A model generated the notes under the pieces. The model saw only the letters and a list, made by a program, of their open reading frames with translations, had not been told where the DNA came from and did no database searches. DNA of 64,000 nucleotides from Clarkia xantiana subsp. parviflora. Lineage: Eukaryota; Streptophyta; Magnoliopsida; Myrtales; Onagraceae. The stretch is from NCBI GenBank assembly GCA_036873135.1, contig JAPTYO010000009.1, positions 22,775,756 to 22,839,755 on the forward strand, given 5' to 3'. Shown here one piece after another: positions 32,391 to 43,097 of this stretch (within the stretch, counting starts at the first letter, position 1; each line of letters starts with the position of its first letter). The translations under genes and the position numbers were made by a program.

Positions 32391-32988
32391 TGTTGACATA
32401 TTGAGATTGGGCCGCCGTAATTAGGAGCCTATTAATATAAGCCTGTGACCTAAGACAATTGGGTTATGTCACATTAAGGATTTTGGGCTAAGCCTAAAAT
32501 CCCAATTGACATGAGATGCCCAAAATTGGGTCTTCCTTGCTTACATAGGTCAGCCGACTTTATAGAAGGGCAAAGTTGACTTTTGTCCACTTTGCTCCTC
32601 TTATAAATAGGGAGTCCTAGGTGATTTATTAGACGTTAATTCTCTACTCCTTTGCTGTGAGATTAAAAGAAATCCCTCCTCCCTAAACATACAGTGGTTC
32701 GGCCGAAAATACTGTCTCCCTAGGAGGTGCGAAATTGCGTCAAGCAATTTACTTTGGTGATCCATCCCGTTGAAGAATCGACAGAGGCTTTGCTATGAGA
32801 CATAATCCTCATAGGGATTCCTTAACTAGAACCTCTATGAGAACCGTCCGGCAGATCGAGAACTCCCCACGGTGATATTGGGACTACAGGAAACATTGTA
32901 TCTATGTGCACTGTCTTCCAATGCGTATTAGTTACCATGCACGTATTTAGGGTTTTGTTTCCCCAGTATTTAACCCCGTAATTATACA
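32391..32988 (+). repeat. 5' LTR of copia element F (598 bp)
   Basis: Begins TGTTGACATATTG and ends GTAATTATACA, one base before a PBS. TATA box TATAAATA at 32602-32609. It lies in the RNase H of relic G; the flanking bases GAAGT (32386-32390) would be the target site, but the partner is not in the window. Confidence 0.75.
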
Positions 32989-32989
32989 G

Positions 32990-33003
32990 TGGTATCAGAG
33001 TCA
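32990..33003 (+). other. Primer binding site of copia element F
   Basis: TGGTATCAGAGTCA closely resembles the standard copia PBS TGGTATCAGAGC, complementary to initiator methionine tRNA. Confidence 0.75.
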
Positions 33004-33525
33004 GTGTTGGGGAGTTCTTAAATTTTGATAAATTGGTGTTCTTGGATTTATAAGATTCAGCCGAAAGTTTTTAAAATTGAGTTTTAAAATTTTCGGATTT
33101 CTTAAATTATGGTGCCGAAATTTCATGATGTTCATAATAAAATTTGATGTTCATGATCTTCAAGAAAACCATAACTTTTATCAAAATTAAACTTTGGATT
33201 CTTGATCTTGATAAGTTTTGATCTTGAAATTTGTCCACTAACCCTAATTACATGTTAGTTTCGGCCGAACCTTATAGGAATTACAAAGTAAATTTTTTAA
33301 TTTCTTAGGCCCCAAGTAATTTTAGTTTCGGGCGAAATATATATTGTTACTATTTTTAATTAAAAAAATTTGGTAACAATATTACATGTAATTGGTTAAA
33401 ATTAGGATTAGATTCACAAGATAATTGTGGATAGAAACTATCAATATATTGATCACAATATTAGAAATATAGATAATATATATAATATTTTCAATATTGA
33501 TAGATATTAGCTACCTAAATATTGG

Positions 33526-33588
<63 letters not shown>

Positions 33589-35335
33589 ATAGATTTATAT
33601 CTCTAAATATAAAATCTTGACAACATATATATATATAGATAGATAGTACCAAATATATATTGTTGATTGGTTTATATCTCTAAATATAGAATCTTGAAAA
33701 TAAATAAATATATATATATATATAATTTCGGCAGAGATTATATATATAGAACGCAAAATTCAGTTATTTCAACTACATCAAATGATCTTTCAAATTGGTC
33801 AAGTAGCCCTGAAGTGTTGCGAAAGACTGGGATGTCTAACTCACTCACTAGCCTTTTTGTCCAAGGTTTTGGTATGCTTTGGTGAATACCTGATCTTCAT
33901 CTTCGGATGCATCTTCTTCTGATTCAGAGTCTTCTTCTGACCCCGCTTCCGTGTAGGGAGGGACTTATGTCACCACAAACAGAGACTAAAGCAAGTGTTG
34001 CCTCCAAGTGTTGTGTGTGTGTGTGTGTGTAAATATTGGAAACTATATCTATAGTTATTATTACTTGGAGGCTAAGTTAAGTTTTTGGTGGATTTTAAAA
34101 CCCTATTTAGCCTACAAGTAACAATTTCGGCCGAACCCTATAGGTTAATGGGTCGATCCAATTTTGCACAACCGGGTTGGGTCAGCCAACCGGGAAGACC
34201 AATGGAACTCGACCGGACCGAACCAGGTCGGGTTCACGGGTCCAAAACCGGTGCGGGTCAGCCCAGTCGGGTTTTCTCAATCGCTCCAACCCATTCGAGT
34301 CGGGTCGGACCAGGGCGACTAAAAATGGGTCAAACTGACCCGGTTTGAGTGAAGAACCGAACCGAATTCCTATTTTAAAATCAAACAGGTCCGGCAGAAC
34401 CTTATTAGACCAAACCGGACGAACCGGATTTTGACTGAACCAGACCCTTAAAACCGGACCAAACTGTGTCAAAATTTAAAATAGGATGGTCAAATTTTAA
34501 AATCCAAATGTTTTCGAACTTCAAAATTTTCTACACAGCGCTTATCGGTTTATACATGGTGCCTAGTTTCGATCATGGGGGTGGATCTCGGAAATGCACG
34601 ATTTTGGGACTGGGTCATTTAGTGGGCTGAATTGCAATTGCTATTTAATTGATATAGTTGCATGATTAGAACTATCGTCCTGACTATGTCAAGCTAGCTG
34701 GATAATACATGTTGTGGGCGGAGCCCTGGTTTTCAATTAAAGAGGTGCGCACTAGGATAGACATGCTGTGATAGTTGCAAATGCCTAGGATTCATGTCTA
34801 GAAGTACGCGTGTTTGATTGATACCATGAATTGCAAGTCAGCCCCAAATGTTCTAAAACCGAATATCAGTCGCCACATATGCATATTTGTTATGGAATTA
34901 TCACATATGATGCGTATGCATGAATGGGGAGGATGTACAAGCATGTGATAATTTACATAGGAAGTAGAATTATATATATGCTAGCATCCTCTGATCATTA
35001 GACTCATGACGCATACGCATGATGAGTGGTTTGTTTCGTGGATGTAACTTGCGCATGATGATTTGCTTGCGAAGTAGAATTGTATGTGCAAACTTGAAAT
35101 CCTCGAAAAGTTTTAAAAAGGGTCTTGGGAAAGTCAATATCGGGTGTTTTAGAATCACTCGTTCCGGTGAAAGCGATATAACCATTTTAAAAGACTGATC
35201 TATTAGAAAGAAGACGTCGGTAATGTGAACTCTTTCACGACCCCCTTCCCTCGGTTTACTGTCGGTCGGTTGGGTTAGATATCTGAGGAATCATTATTTG
35301 TCGCCTTCTATCTCATAGATATCTGATGTAAGCAA
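33004..35335. other. Leader and insertions of element F, no gene seen
   Basis: A long noncoding region with several TTTCGGCCGAA-type motifs (33260, 33325, 34123), an (AT)n microsatellite at about 33529-33582, a (GT)n run at about 34011-34031, and a CCGG/GGGTC-rich block (34150-34460). Open frames here are short and low-complexity. Confidence 0.5.
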
Positions 35336-35344
35336 TTCTTTTTT

Positions 35345-35857
35345 GGGTTAACAGGTTTTTAGGTCCATGATGTTTGACCACTTTTGGGTTTTGGTCCATG
35401 ATGTTTTTTTTGCCTTTATTTTTGTACCATATGTTTGCAGATTTTTCTAGTTTTGGTCCGACCGTTACATTCCACCCATTTTTTTCGTTAAATGACATGT
35501 GCAAGTAACGTGATCCACTCTAAACTTTCAATTTTGTTCAAATTTGGGGGAATTGACACATAAACCTAGTTCAATTTGGGTGAATTGAACTAGGTTTAAT
35601 GGGTCAAATTTGGGGGAATTGACGCCTTAAACCTAGTTCAATGGGTCAATTCCCCCCAAATTTTGAACAAAATTGAAAGTTTAGGGTGGATCACCTGATT
35701 TGCACATGTCACTTAACGGAAAAAATGGACGGAATGTAACGGTCGGACCAAAACTAGAAAAATCTGCAAACATAAGGTACCAAAACTAGGCAAAAAAAAC
35801 ATCATGGACCAAAACCCAAAAGTGGTCAAACATCATGGACCAAAGACCTGTTAACCC
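35345..35857. mobile_element. MULE-like foldback element (513 bp)
   Basis: Near-perfect inverted repeat over about 230 bp per arm, starting GGGTTAACAGGT at both ends, with a 9-bp duplication TTCTTTTTT (35336-35344, 35858-35866). The arms carry repeated GGTCCATGATGTTT. Non-autonomous. Related sequence sits in intron 1 of the DUF604 gene. Confidence 0.82.
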
Positions 35858-35935
35858 TTCTTTTTTTTCAAAATGTTATTGTCTCCCTGCTTATGCATGA
35901 TTATCAATATGCTAGTATCAAATAGTTGTACAGAT

Positions 35936-37723
35936 GGATTCATCATGTGCTGATGAGCTTTTGAATGAGACGAATTATGACTCATGGTGCAAACTCATCA
36001 ATGATCTGTTGGGTGATAAAGGTCTGATAGACCACATTCAGAAGACGATGAGCTGTCCAGGTGCATGCCTGGCTAAGGGGCTAACATATGCCCACTTCAA
36101 GTAGGAGCATGATGACAAGAGGGCTAAGGAGATATTGCTCTCACATTTGTCTTCGGACTTCAAAGAGGAGTATAAGGATATTCCGGTTACAAAGGATAAC
36201 TGGGATGCACTGTTCCTGAAATATGGAAACGTCTTAGCAGTTATACTGCACCCACGTATACCCTCTTTGGACGAATGTCTAAAGAGAAATAACATTGGTG
36301 TGCTTGAAAAGGCATACCAACTCCTAAAGCATGATCGAGCCACTAGAGCAAGATAGTCAGATGACTGAATGAGACAAAATTCAGGCCATAATCGGGACTC
36401 TCCGGAAGTTCTAAAGAGCCACCAGGACTATGCTGACTATTTATAGCTCAGTGTTAGATCTCCCAACCTTCATGAAATTAATCGAGATGGAAGAAGCTCG
36501 ATTGGCATCGATAAGAAAGAAACCAAAATGACAGGGCAACCTGCTGGACAGAAGAAGAGGAAATCAAGGAGCAAAGGAAAGAAACAACAGATTGTCGACG
36601 GTAAATTGTTGACAAAGCCTGAACAAGGCAAACTCCAGTTAAAATCGGAGATAGTTTGCAAGGACTCTAGCCCTCGCTGCATCGGCGATAGTGCTGGGTC
36701 CAGCAAATCGCATACTGCCAAGGTATGCGACATTGGATATGTTATGGAAACTTTAGTTTCCTCTATTGTCATGATAACTGATTCAAATCCATCTTGGATT
36801 CTTGATTCAGGTGCGACGGACAACATAAACAATGATAGAGGATCATTTTCCATGTTCTGACGGATGCCGAACGATTCAAAAAGGATATGCATTGGCGACA
36901 ACTCTCAAGTTGACGTCGAAGGAATAGGGAACTGCAGATTTTCTATGCGCAATGGCAACACCTTACTTCTCGAAAATGTCCTTTTGCTCCAGAAATCCGA
37001 AGGAATTTTATTTCTGTAACTTCTCTTATGAATAATGGATTTGCTTTATCATTTGAGAACTCTCTTGTTCGTATTAATAAAGGCAATGTCTTTAATGATC
37101 TTGCATTTTCCTCTAATGGTCTCATTGTTATGGATTTGAATGAACATGAAAATTCGAACTGAATGTACTTAATATCGTCAAGGGAAGCAGAAACCGATGC
37201 GGCCAGATGGCATGCGAGGTTGGGACATATAGGCTACAATAGGGTTCAAAGTCTAGCCCGGAGAGGAATACTCCCGGGAGCATCCCAAGTGGTGAAAACC
37301 ACTTGTGAGGACTGTCTAGCCGGAAAGTCAACACGCAAGCCATTTGGTGAATCGTTACGAGCCGAATACCCATTGCATCTAATTCATTCAGATGTGTGTG
37401 GACCCATAAATTTCACCACAAGGGGTGGTAAACGTTACTTCGTGACTTTCATTAACGACTTTACCCGTTATGGGTTTACTCATTTGATCTCTCATAAATC
37501 CGAAGCTATTGACTGCTTCAAAAGCTTTCTTAACCTCGTAGAATATCAACAGGAGTGAAAGGTGAAAACTATTCGCACTGATAGAGGTGGATAATATCTC
37601 TCTAATGAGTTTAACAAGTTATGCGATGAAAGATGGATTGTACGTCAAACTACAATCCCTTACACACCACAGCAGAATGGTGTGGCTGAGCGACGTAATC
37701 GTACACTATTGGACAAATACTAA
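35936..37723 (+). pseudogene. Copia element F: gag, protease, pre-integrase, partial integrase
   Basis: The gag-like start MDSSCADELLNETNYDSWC is followed by stops; the basic tail (KKRKSRSKGKKQ) and protease (SWILDSGATDNI near 36794) are recognisable. A pre-integrase zinc region (WHARLGHIGYNRVQ, CEDCLAGKSTRKPF) leads into integrase (HSDVCGPINF; QQNGVAERRNRTLL near 37690). It stops abruptly at 37723 where gypsy element C begins. The right half is absent from the far side of C. Confidence 0.82.
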
Positions 37724-37982
37724 TGATGGATATACGCCCAATTTGAAACTCGTCGCCCTTCAGATTGTCTTATTTTAATCGCCCCACTTACGATTATAAA
37801 TCGAAACTTGGAACCGAGCACTTCACTCGCAACGCGAACGGCCCGGACGAGCCAAAATATTCGTCCGGACCGGTCCGTTGGTCTCACCTAGGTGAGATCG
37901 GGCTAGCCGGCCCAATCTCTCCTAGGAGGGATCGGGTCAGCTGACCCAGCCCCTCCCAAGAGAGGTCGGGCAAGCTGACCCG
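37724..37982 (+). repeat. 5' LTR of element C, left part
   Basis: TGATGGATATACGCCC… matches the start of the 3' LTR at 51186. It is interrupted after ACCCG by element D. Confidence 0.9.
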
Positions 37983-38137
37983 TATAGGATACATGGTTTC
38001 CATGTACATGGTGCAAGGCACCACCCTCCACTAGTTAGCATACTAAACACTTACATAGTTAGTTAGAGTTAGTTAGATGCTCTATGTGTAAATACTAACT
38101 CATGTAAATCTTATCTCCTGATTTGGATGATTCAATA
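37983..38137 (+). repeat. 5' LTR of copia D (155 bp shared; may extend to 38181)
   Basis: Starts TATAGGATACATGG and matches 42175-42329 almost base for base. The PBS starts only at 38182, so the functional LTR may end at TTCATA (38181), with the 3' copy shortened by 44 bp. Confidence 0.8.
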
Positions 38138-38181
38138 CAATCCCATATTCATATTCAGACCCTCTCTACTCTTAGTTCATA

Positions 38182-38193
38182 TGGTATCAGAGC
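38182..38193 (+). other. Primer binding site of copia D
   Basis: TGGTATCAGAGC, the standard initiator methionine tRNA-type copia PBS. Confidence 0.85.
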
Positions 38194-38866
38194 AAATGTG
38201 GCGATTTCTTGAGGACCAAGCTTTGGAAACTGTGAGGTGGATTGCTTTGTCTCATTGCCAACTATTGCCAGCTTGCAATTTCGTCCTATTCTTGTGGAAT
38301 TTTGTGGCTATTTCGTCCAGATTGTTGATATTTCTTGCATTGCAAGACAAATTTCTCTTTATATACTGAATTTAAGGAGCATTTGAGGAGTATTTCGTAG
38401 CACTTGGAGCTGTTCTTCAAGTTTGAAGTTCATGGAGCTGATTTGTTTTCAGTTGGAGTTGTTCCTCTTCATTCAGCTTCTGTAGGTTGAATTGAAGTTT
38501 GTTTCACCATTCTCTGCAACAAATTGACTCTCTATAGGTTCTATTGCTGAGAATTGAGTTGATTTTCAAGATCTGCAATTCGAATTTGGGCCGTTTCTTG
38601 ATTCTGTTCCATCTGCAATTGTTATTGCTCATTGCGATCTTGATTCTGGATTGCTTGGATTTGATTCTGTTGCTTATGATCTTGAATCTTGTTCACGATT
38701 TGATTTCGTGAATTAGAATTGCTTGATATTGGTATTGCTTGATGCAATTTGGATTTGGTTGCTGGATTGCTGAATTGATTCACCTAGATTGCAATATTGC
38801 TTGGATTGCTGGATTTGAGTTGGATTTCAGCTGGACTTCAGTTGGATATAACTGGATTTTTTCATT
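38194..38866. other. Leader of copia D, gag missing
   Basis: Where gag should be there is low-complexity sequence rich in GATTGCTTGGATT-like repeats with no gag motifs. Either gag was deleted and replaced or the element never carried it. Confidence 0.55.
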
Positions 38867-40437
38867 ATGGCTGCTGGTGACAAAAGAATTTTTGGCTCAG
38901 ATAGGAGGGTTCAACATGTTGATCATTTGCCATTAAGTTTTGAAGATGTTGATCAAGTTCATGTGAACATGGCAGGTGTCTCAAATTCCTCTATGATTTG
39001 GATAGTTGATTCAGGGGCAACTAACCATATTACTCATCAAATGAGTTGGCTACATAATCTGAGGGAAAGTGATTCAGATCATCAATTTGTTCACTTACCA
39101 AATGGTCACAAGTGCAAAGTAACACACATTGGTTCTTGCTCCTTCTCATTTGGATTTACTTTGAATGATATCCTTTTGGTGCCTGATTTCAAATTCAGTT
39201 TGATATCAGTGTCTAGGCTTCCTACTCAATTGAATTACAAAGTGATCTTTACTTCTGATAATGTGTTGCTTCAAGGCCAAGCTGGGAAATCAATGGTGAT
39301 TGGTGAGAGGAGTAGGGGACTCTACATTCTAAAGGATTCAGTGCCTTCAAGCTCAAGAGTGGTGGCTGCTCCTTCCTTTGCATTAAATAAAGTGGATACT
39401 TGGACTTGGCATAGGCGTTTGGGCCATGTATCAGCTACACACATGAGTCATTTGAATGATGTATTGAATTTGCTACTGATTGTATCAAACAGTGTACCAT
39501 TTTCCCTATTGCTAAGCAAACAAGATTATCTTTCCCAATCAGTGATTCTCATGCCTCTAAACCCTTTGATTTAATTCATATGGATCTTTGGGGTCCCTAC
39601 AAGGTACCCACCATCAAAAATTATCAATACTTCCTCACAATTGTTGATGATTTCTCAAGGGCTACTTGGGTGTTTCTAATGAGGAACAAGAGTGATACAT
39701 TCCTCCACATCAAGAGCTTCCTTTTGATGGTCAAGAATCAGTTTGGGGCCATGGTTAAGATTGTAAGGAGTGACAATGGTACTGAGTTCACCAACTCTAT
39801 TTGCAAGGATTATTTTCTTCAAATGGGAATTCAGCATCAAACAAGTTGTGTACACACTCCTCAACAAAATGGTAGAGTGGAACGCAAGCATAGGCACATT
39901 TTGAATGTTGCTAGGGCAATTCGATTTCAAGCTTCTATGCCTATCAAGTATTGGGGCTATTGTGTCCTTACAGCTTGCTATTTGATCAATCGTCTACCAT
40001 CCTCCTTGTTGAACTTCAAATCACCAATGGAGGTGTTGTATGGAAAGAGGTCTTTAATCAGCCATTTGAGGATCATTGGTTGTCTGTGTTTTGCCACAAA
40101 ATTGAACAACTTGGATAAGTTTAGTTCAAGGGCTGAGCCTTCTATCCTAATGGGGTACTCCACTTCACAAAAGGGGTATCTTGTGATGAGTTTCTCAGAC
40201 TCAACTTTTCAGGTATCAAGAGATGTTGTCTTCCATGAACACATCTTTCCCTTTAGCATGTCTAAGGAGGAGTTGAGATCTTTGTTGCCATCTTGCTTGG
40301 GTACCAAGACACATGTTCATGAGACTTCAAATGAAGATCCTTTCATTATTGAGGAGGTTCCCCTTGTCCCTCCTTCTGTTGAGATGCTCCCCAACCAGCT
40401 CCTCCCATTGTTGATGTCCCACAAGTGCCCATTTTAA
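38867..40437 (+). pseudogene. Copia D protease, pre-integrase and integrase (two frameshifts)
   Basis: First frame 38867-39574: the last few residues of a gag-like tail, then protease with WIVDSGATNH (D48), then pre-integrase (WTWHRRLGHVSATH). A single-base change near 39465 shifts the frame. Second frame 39580-40437: integrase core with DLWGPYKVP, VRSDNGTEF and NGRVERKHRH as the D-D-E triad, and LRIIGCLCFATKLN. A second frameshift near 40390-40430 separates it from RT. Reading order is that of Ty1/copia (integrase before RT). Confidence 0.9.
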
Positions 40438-42179
40438 GGAGGAGTGCGAGGATTGCTCAGCTTAAGGCAAGATCAAATTCAAATGTTGCTTTTGGGATTG
40501 AAAAGTATGTCTCTTATGAGCACTTGAACCCAAAGTTCAATTGTTTTTTAGCTTCAATTGACAAGATAAAGGAGCCATCAACTTACAAGCAAGCAGTCAA
40601 GGACTCAAATTGGGTTGTAGCTATGAAGGAGGAGATCAAAGCTCTTCAAGACAACAACACTTGGCAGATTGTTGATTTGCCTCATGACAAGTCCTCTATT
40701 GGATGCAAATGGGTATTTAGGGTCAAGTACAACTCTGATGGTTCCATTGAGAGGAACAAGGCTAGATTGGTTGCTAAGGGCTTTACACAGGTAGAAGGGA
40801 CTGATTTCAATGAGACTTTCTCTCCAGTGGTCAAGATGACAACTGTGAGAATTGTGTTAGCAATGGCTACAACTTGCTCTTGGGGCTTGTTTCATATGGA
40901 TGTGAACAATGCCTTCCTTCAAGGTGATCTACATGAAGAAGTTTATATGGATATCCCTCAAGGATTTGATTCAAACAGGTCTGAGATAGGGTCACCTAGG
41001 CGTGTATGCAAGCTATTGAAGTCTCTTTATTGTCTTAAACAAGCTTCTAGGCAATGGAACATCAAGCTTACCCACACCTTGATAGAGAATGGATACACTC
41101 AAAGTGTTTCTGACCATTCCTTGTTCACCAAGGCTGAGGGAAAAGATAGAGTTTTTCTACTCATATATGTGGATGATTTTCTTATCACTGGTTCCAATGC
41201 AAGAATGGTTGATCAATTGAAATCTACTCTCCAATCACACTTCAAACTCAAGGACTTGAGCAACTTGAGATATTTTTTGGGCTTAGAGAATGCTAGATCA
41301 CAAGAGGGATTAGTTATCAACCAGAGGAAGTATGCACTTGAGCTCATTGAGGAAGCTGGATTGGGGGCTGCCAGGCCAACTGAGACTCCTATGGAGTTCA
41401 ATACCAAACTAACCACTTGTGACTATGATGAAGCAACTAAGTCCAATGGTGATGATTTCCCTCTTAAGGATGCTACTTCTTATAGGAGGTTGATTGGTAA
41501 GCTCCTCTACTTAACCATGACAAGGCCAGACATCACCTTTTATGTGCAAAGGTTGTGTCAATTCGTTGATAAGCCCAAAAAGTCCCACCTTGATGCTGCC
41601 ATGAGGGTGATTAGATACATCAAGGGGTGCCCTGGCCAATGTCTAATGTATCCTTCCAACAATGCACTAAACTTGAGTCTCTTTTGTGATTCTGATTGGG
41701 CAGCTTGTCCTTTTAGTAGAAAATCCGTAAGTGCATATTGTGTTAGACTTGGTGATGCTATGGTGGGTTGGAAGGTGAAGAAACAGGATACAATATCCTT
41801 GTCAAGTGCAGAGGCAGAGTATAGGTGCCTAAGAGTGGCCATTCAAGAAGCTCTATGGGTTGGCAGACTACTAAAGGAGTTGGGTGTCCAGGTGAGCTTA
41901 CCAATTCCTATCTATACAGACAGCCATTCAGCAGTGAAGATTGCCAAGAATCCTATGTTTCATGAACGCACCAAACACATAGAGCTTGATTGCCACTTCA
42001 CCAGGCATCATATAGAGTCAGGGGTTATAGCTGCCACTTATGTTGCTTCAAGGGATCAACTAGCTGACCTGCTTACCAAGGCATTAGTGAAGAAGCAACA
42101 TATAGCTCTGCTCAAATTATATGGCATAAAGGATGTATTTCACGAAAAGAAAGGAGAAGAGAAAGGTGGGGGAATATAG
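40425..42179 (+). CDS. Copia D reverse transcriptase and RNase H
   Basis: 584 residues without a stop. RT: MKEEIKALQDNNTWQ, FHMDVNNAFLQGDLHEE, catalytic YVDDFLITGS. RNase H: CDSDWAACPFSRKS, SSAEAEYRCLR, YTDSHSAVKIAKNP, ending in LADLLTKALVKKQH. The ORF ends in the PPT region just before the 3' LTR. The first ATG chosen is within the C-terminal integrase overlap; in the intact element this would be part of one polyprotein. Confidence 0.92.
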   Translation: MPILRRSARIAQLKARSNSNVAFGIEKYVSYEHLNPKFNCFLASIDKIKEPSTYKQAVKDSNWVVAMKEEIKALQDNNTWQIVDLPHDKSSIGCKWVFRVKYNSDGSIERNKARLVAKGFTQVEGTDFNETFSPVVKMTTVRIVLAMATTCSWGLFHMDVNNAFLQGDLHEEVYMDIPQGFDSNRSEIGSPRRVCKLLKSLYCLKQASRQWNIKLTHTLIENGYTQSVSDHSLFTKAEGKDRVFLLIYVDDFLITGSNARMVDQLKSTLQSHFKLKDLSNLRYFLGLENARSQEGLVINQRKYALELIEEAGLGAARPTETPMEFNTKLTTCDYDEATKSNGDDFPLKDATSYRRLIGKLLYLTMTRPDITFYVQRLCQFVDKPKKSHLDAAMRVIRYIKGCPGQCLMYPSNNALNLSLFCDSDWAACPFSRKSVSAYCVRLGDAMVGWKVKKQDTISLSSAEAEYRCLRVAIQEALWVGRLLKELGVQVSLPIPIYTDSHSAVKIAKNPMFHERTKHIELDCHFTRHHIESGVIAATYVASRDQLADLLTKALVKKQHIALLKLYGIKDVFHEKKGEEKGGGI

Positions 42180-42329
42180 GATACATGGTTTCCATGTACA
42201 TGGTGCAAGGCACCATCCTCCACTAGTTAGCATACTAAACACTTACATAGTTAGTTAGAGTTAGTTAGATGCTCTATGTATAAATACTAACTCATGAAAA
42301 TCTTATCTCCTGATTTGGATGATTCAATA
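42175..42329 (+). repeat. 3' LTR of copia D (155 bp)
   Basis: TATAGGATAC to GATTCAATA, followed directly by the ACCCG duplication. Compared with the 5' side it lacks the 44 bp that run up to the PBS. Confidence 0.85.
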
Positions 42330-42334
42330 ACCCG

Positions 42335-42827
42335 GTCCTAGGCCTTAGGGGTCGGATTTTCCGTCTGACCCCGAGGGTCCCGACATCCATTTTACCCGAC
42401 TCATACTTAGACTTTTTCACCCACCTCTCCGCGTCTTTAAAGGTTTTAATCCTGCTGTTATGTGTTAATAAAGTACGTTTAGGGATTAACGGTGTCATTA
42501 AGCCACCTTAATCCCCCCATAGCCTATATATACTTCGCAAGTTCTATTCATTTGGACAAGTTTACATCTTCGCACGTTTTAGCTCTGCCTTCTCTCTAGG
42601 TTTTTCTCTCTCTAAAGAGCCCGAACTTATTTAGGCATCGGAGAGGGTTCACGGAGAACCACCCCCCCCCCCCTCTCCGTGCTCGATACTGCCCATTGTG
42701 CAGGTTTGCGAGGAGCAGAGGAACGGATCACATCGACAAGCTAAGCGGATCAGGAAGAAGAGCGAAATACCCGTGAGAGGTGTCACTCGGATTAGAGTCC
42801 CATCAACCCGAGGCACACGTCTTAACA
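42335..42827 (+). repeat. 5' LTR of element C, right part
   Basis: Continues the LTR from 37982. TATA box TATATATA at 42525-42532; a run of C's at about 42661-42673; ends GTCTTAACA before the PBS. Confidence 0.9.
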
Positions 42828-42829
42828 CT

Positions 42830-42845
42830 TGGCGTCGTCCGTGGG
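42830..42845 (+). other. Primer binding site of element C
   Basis: TGGCGTCGTCCGTGGG, two bases after the LTR end and similar in form to the PBS of copies A and B. Confidence 0.7.
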
Positions 42846-43097
42846 TTTTGAATAAAAAGCCTGGCTTTCACAAGATCTATGACGAACAGCCTGCCATCCA
42901 GAGACAACCGTCCACAGGGGGACGGTAGGCAACCAAACAATCAAAGAAGACAGCCCGTACCCCCGGAAAGACAACCCACTCCTTAGGGGCAACCTGCACC
43001 CCCTGCACGTCAAACAACCCCCCAAGCTCCACTAGCAAACAATCAAGGAGGACCGTCACGCCCAGCTGGGGTTGAGTCCTCCACTGCCTCGACTCCT

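Larger units (their letters stand above)
37983..42329 (+). mobile_element. Ty1/copia element D, inserted in the LTR of element C
   Basis: 4347 bp with direct repeats at both ends (37983-38137 and 42175-42329) and an exact 5-bp duplication ACCCG (37978-37982, 42330-42334). Termini are TAT…ATA. PBS TGGTATCAGAGC at 38182-38193; PPT GAGAAAGGTGGGGGAA just before 42175. Only a few lesions, so it is the youngest element here. It lacks a gag coding region. Confidence 0.92.

Noticed and set aside
34085..34472. Open frames in the CCGG/GGGTC-rich block
   Set aside because: Low-complexity repeated motifs; no domain; frames on both strands.
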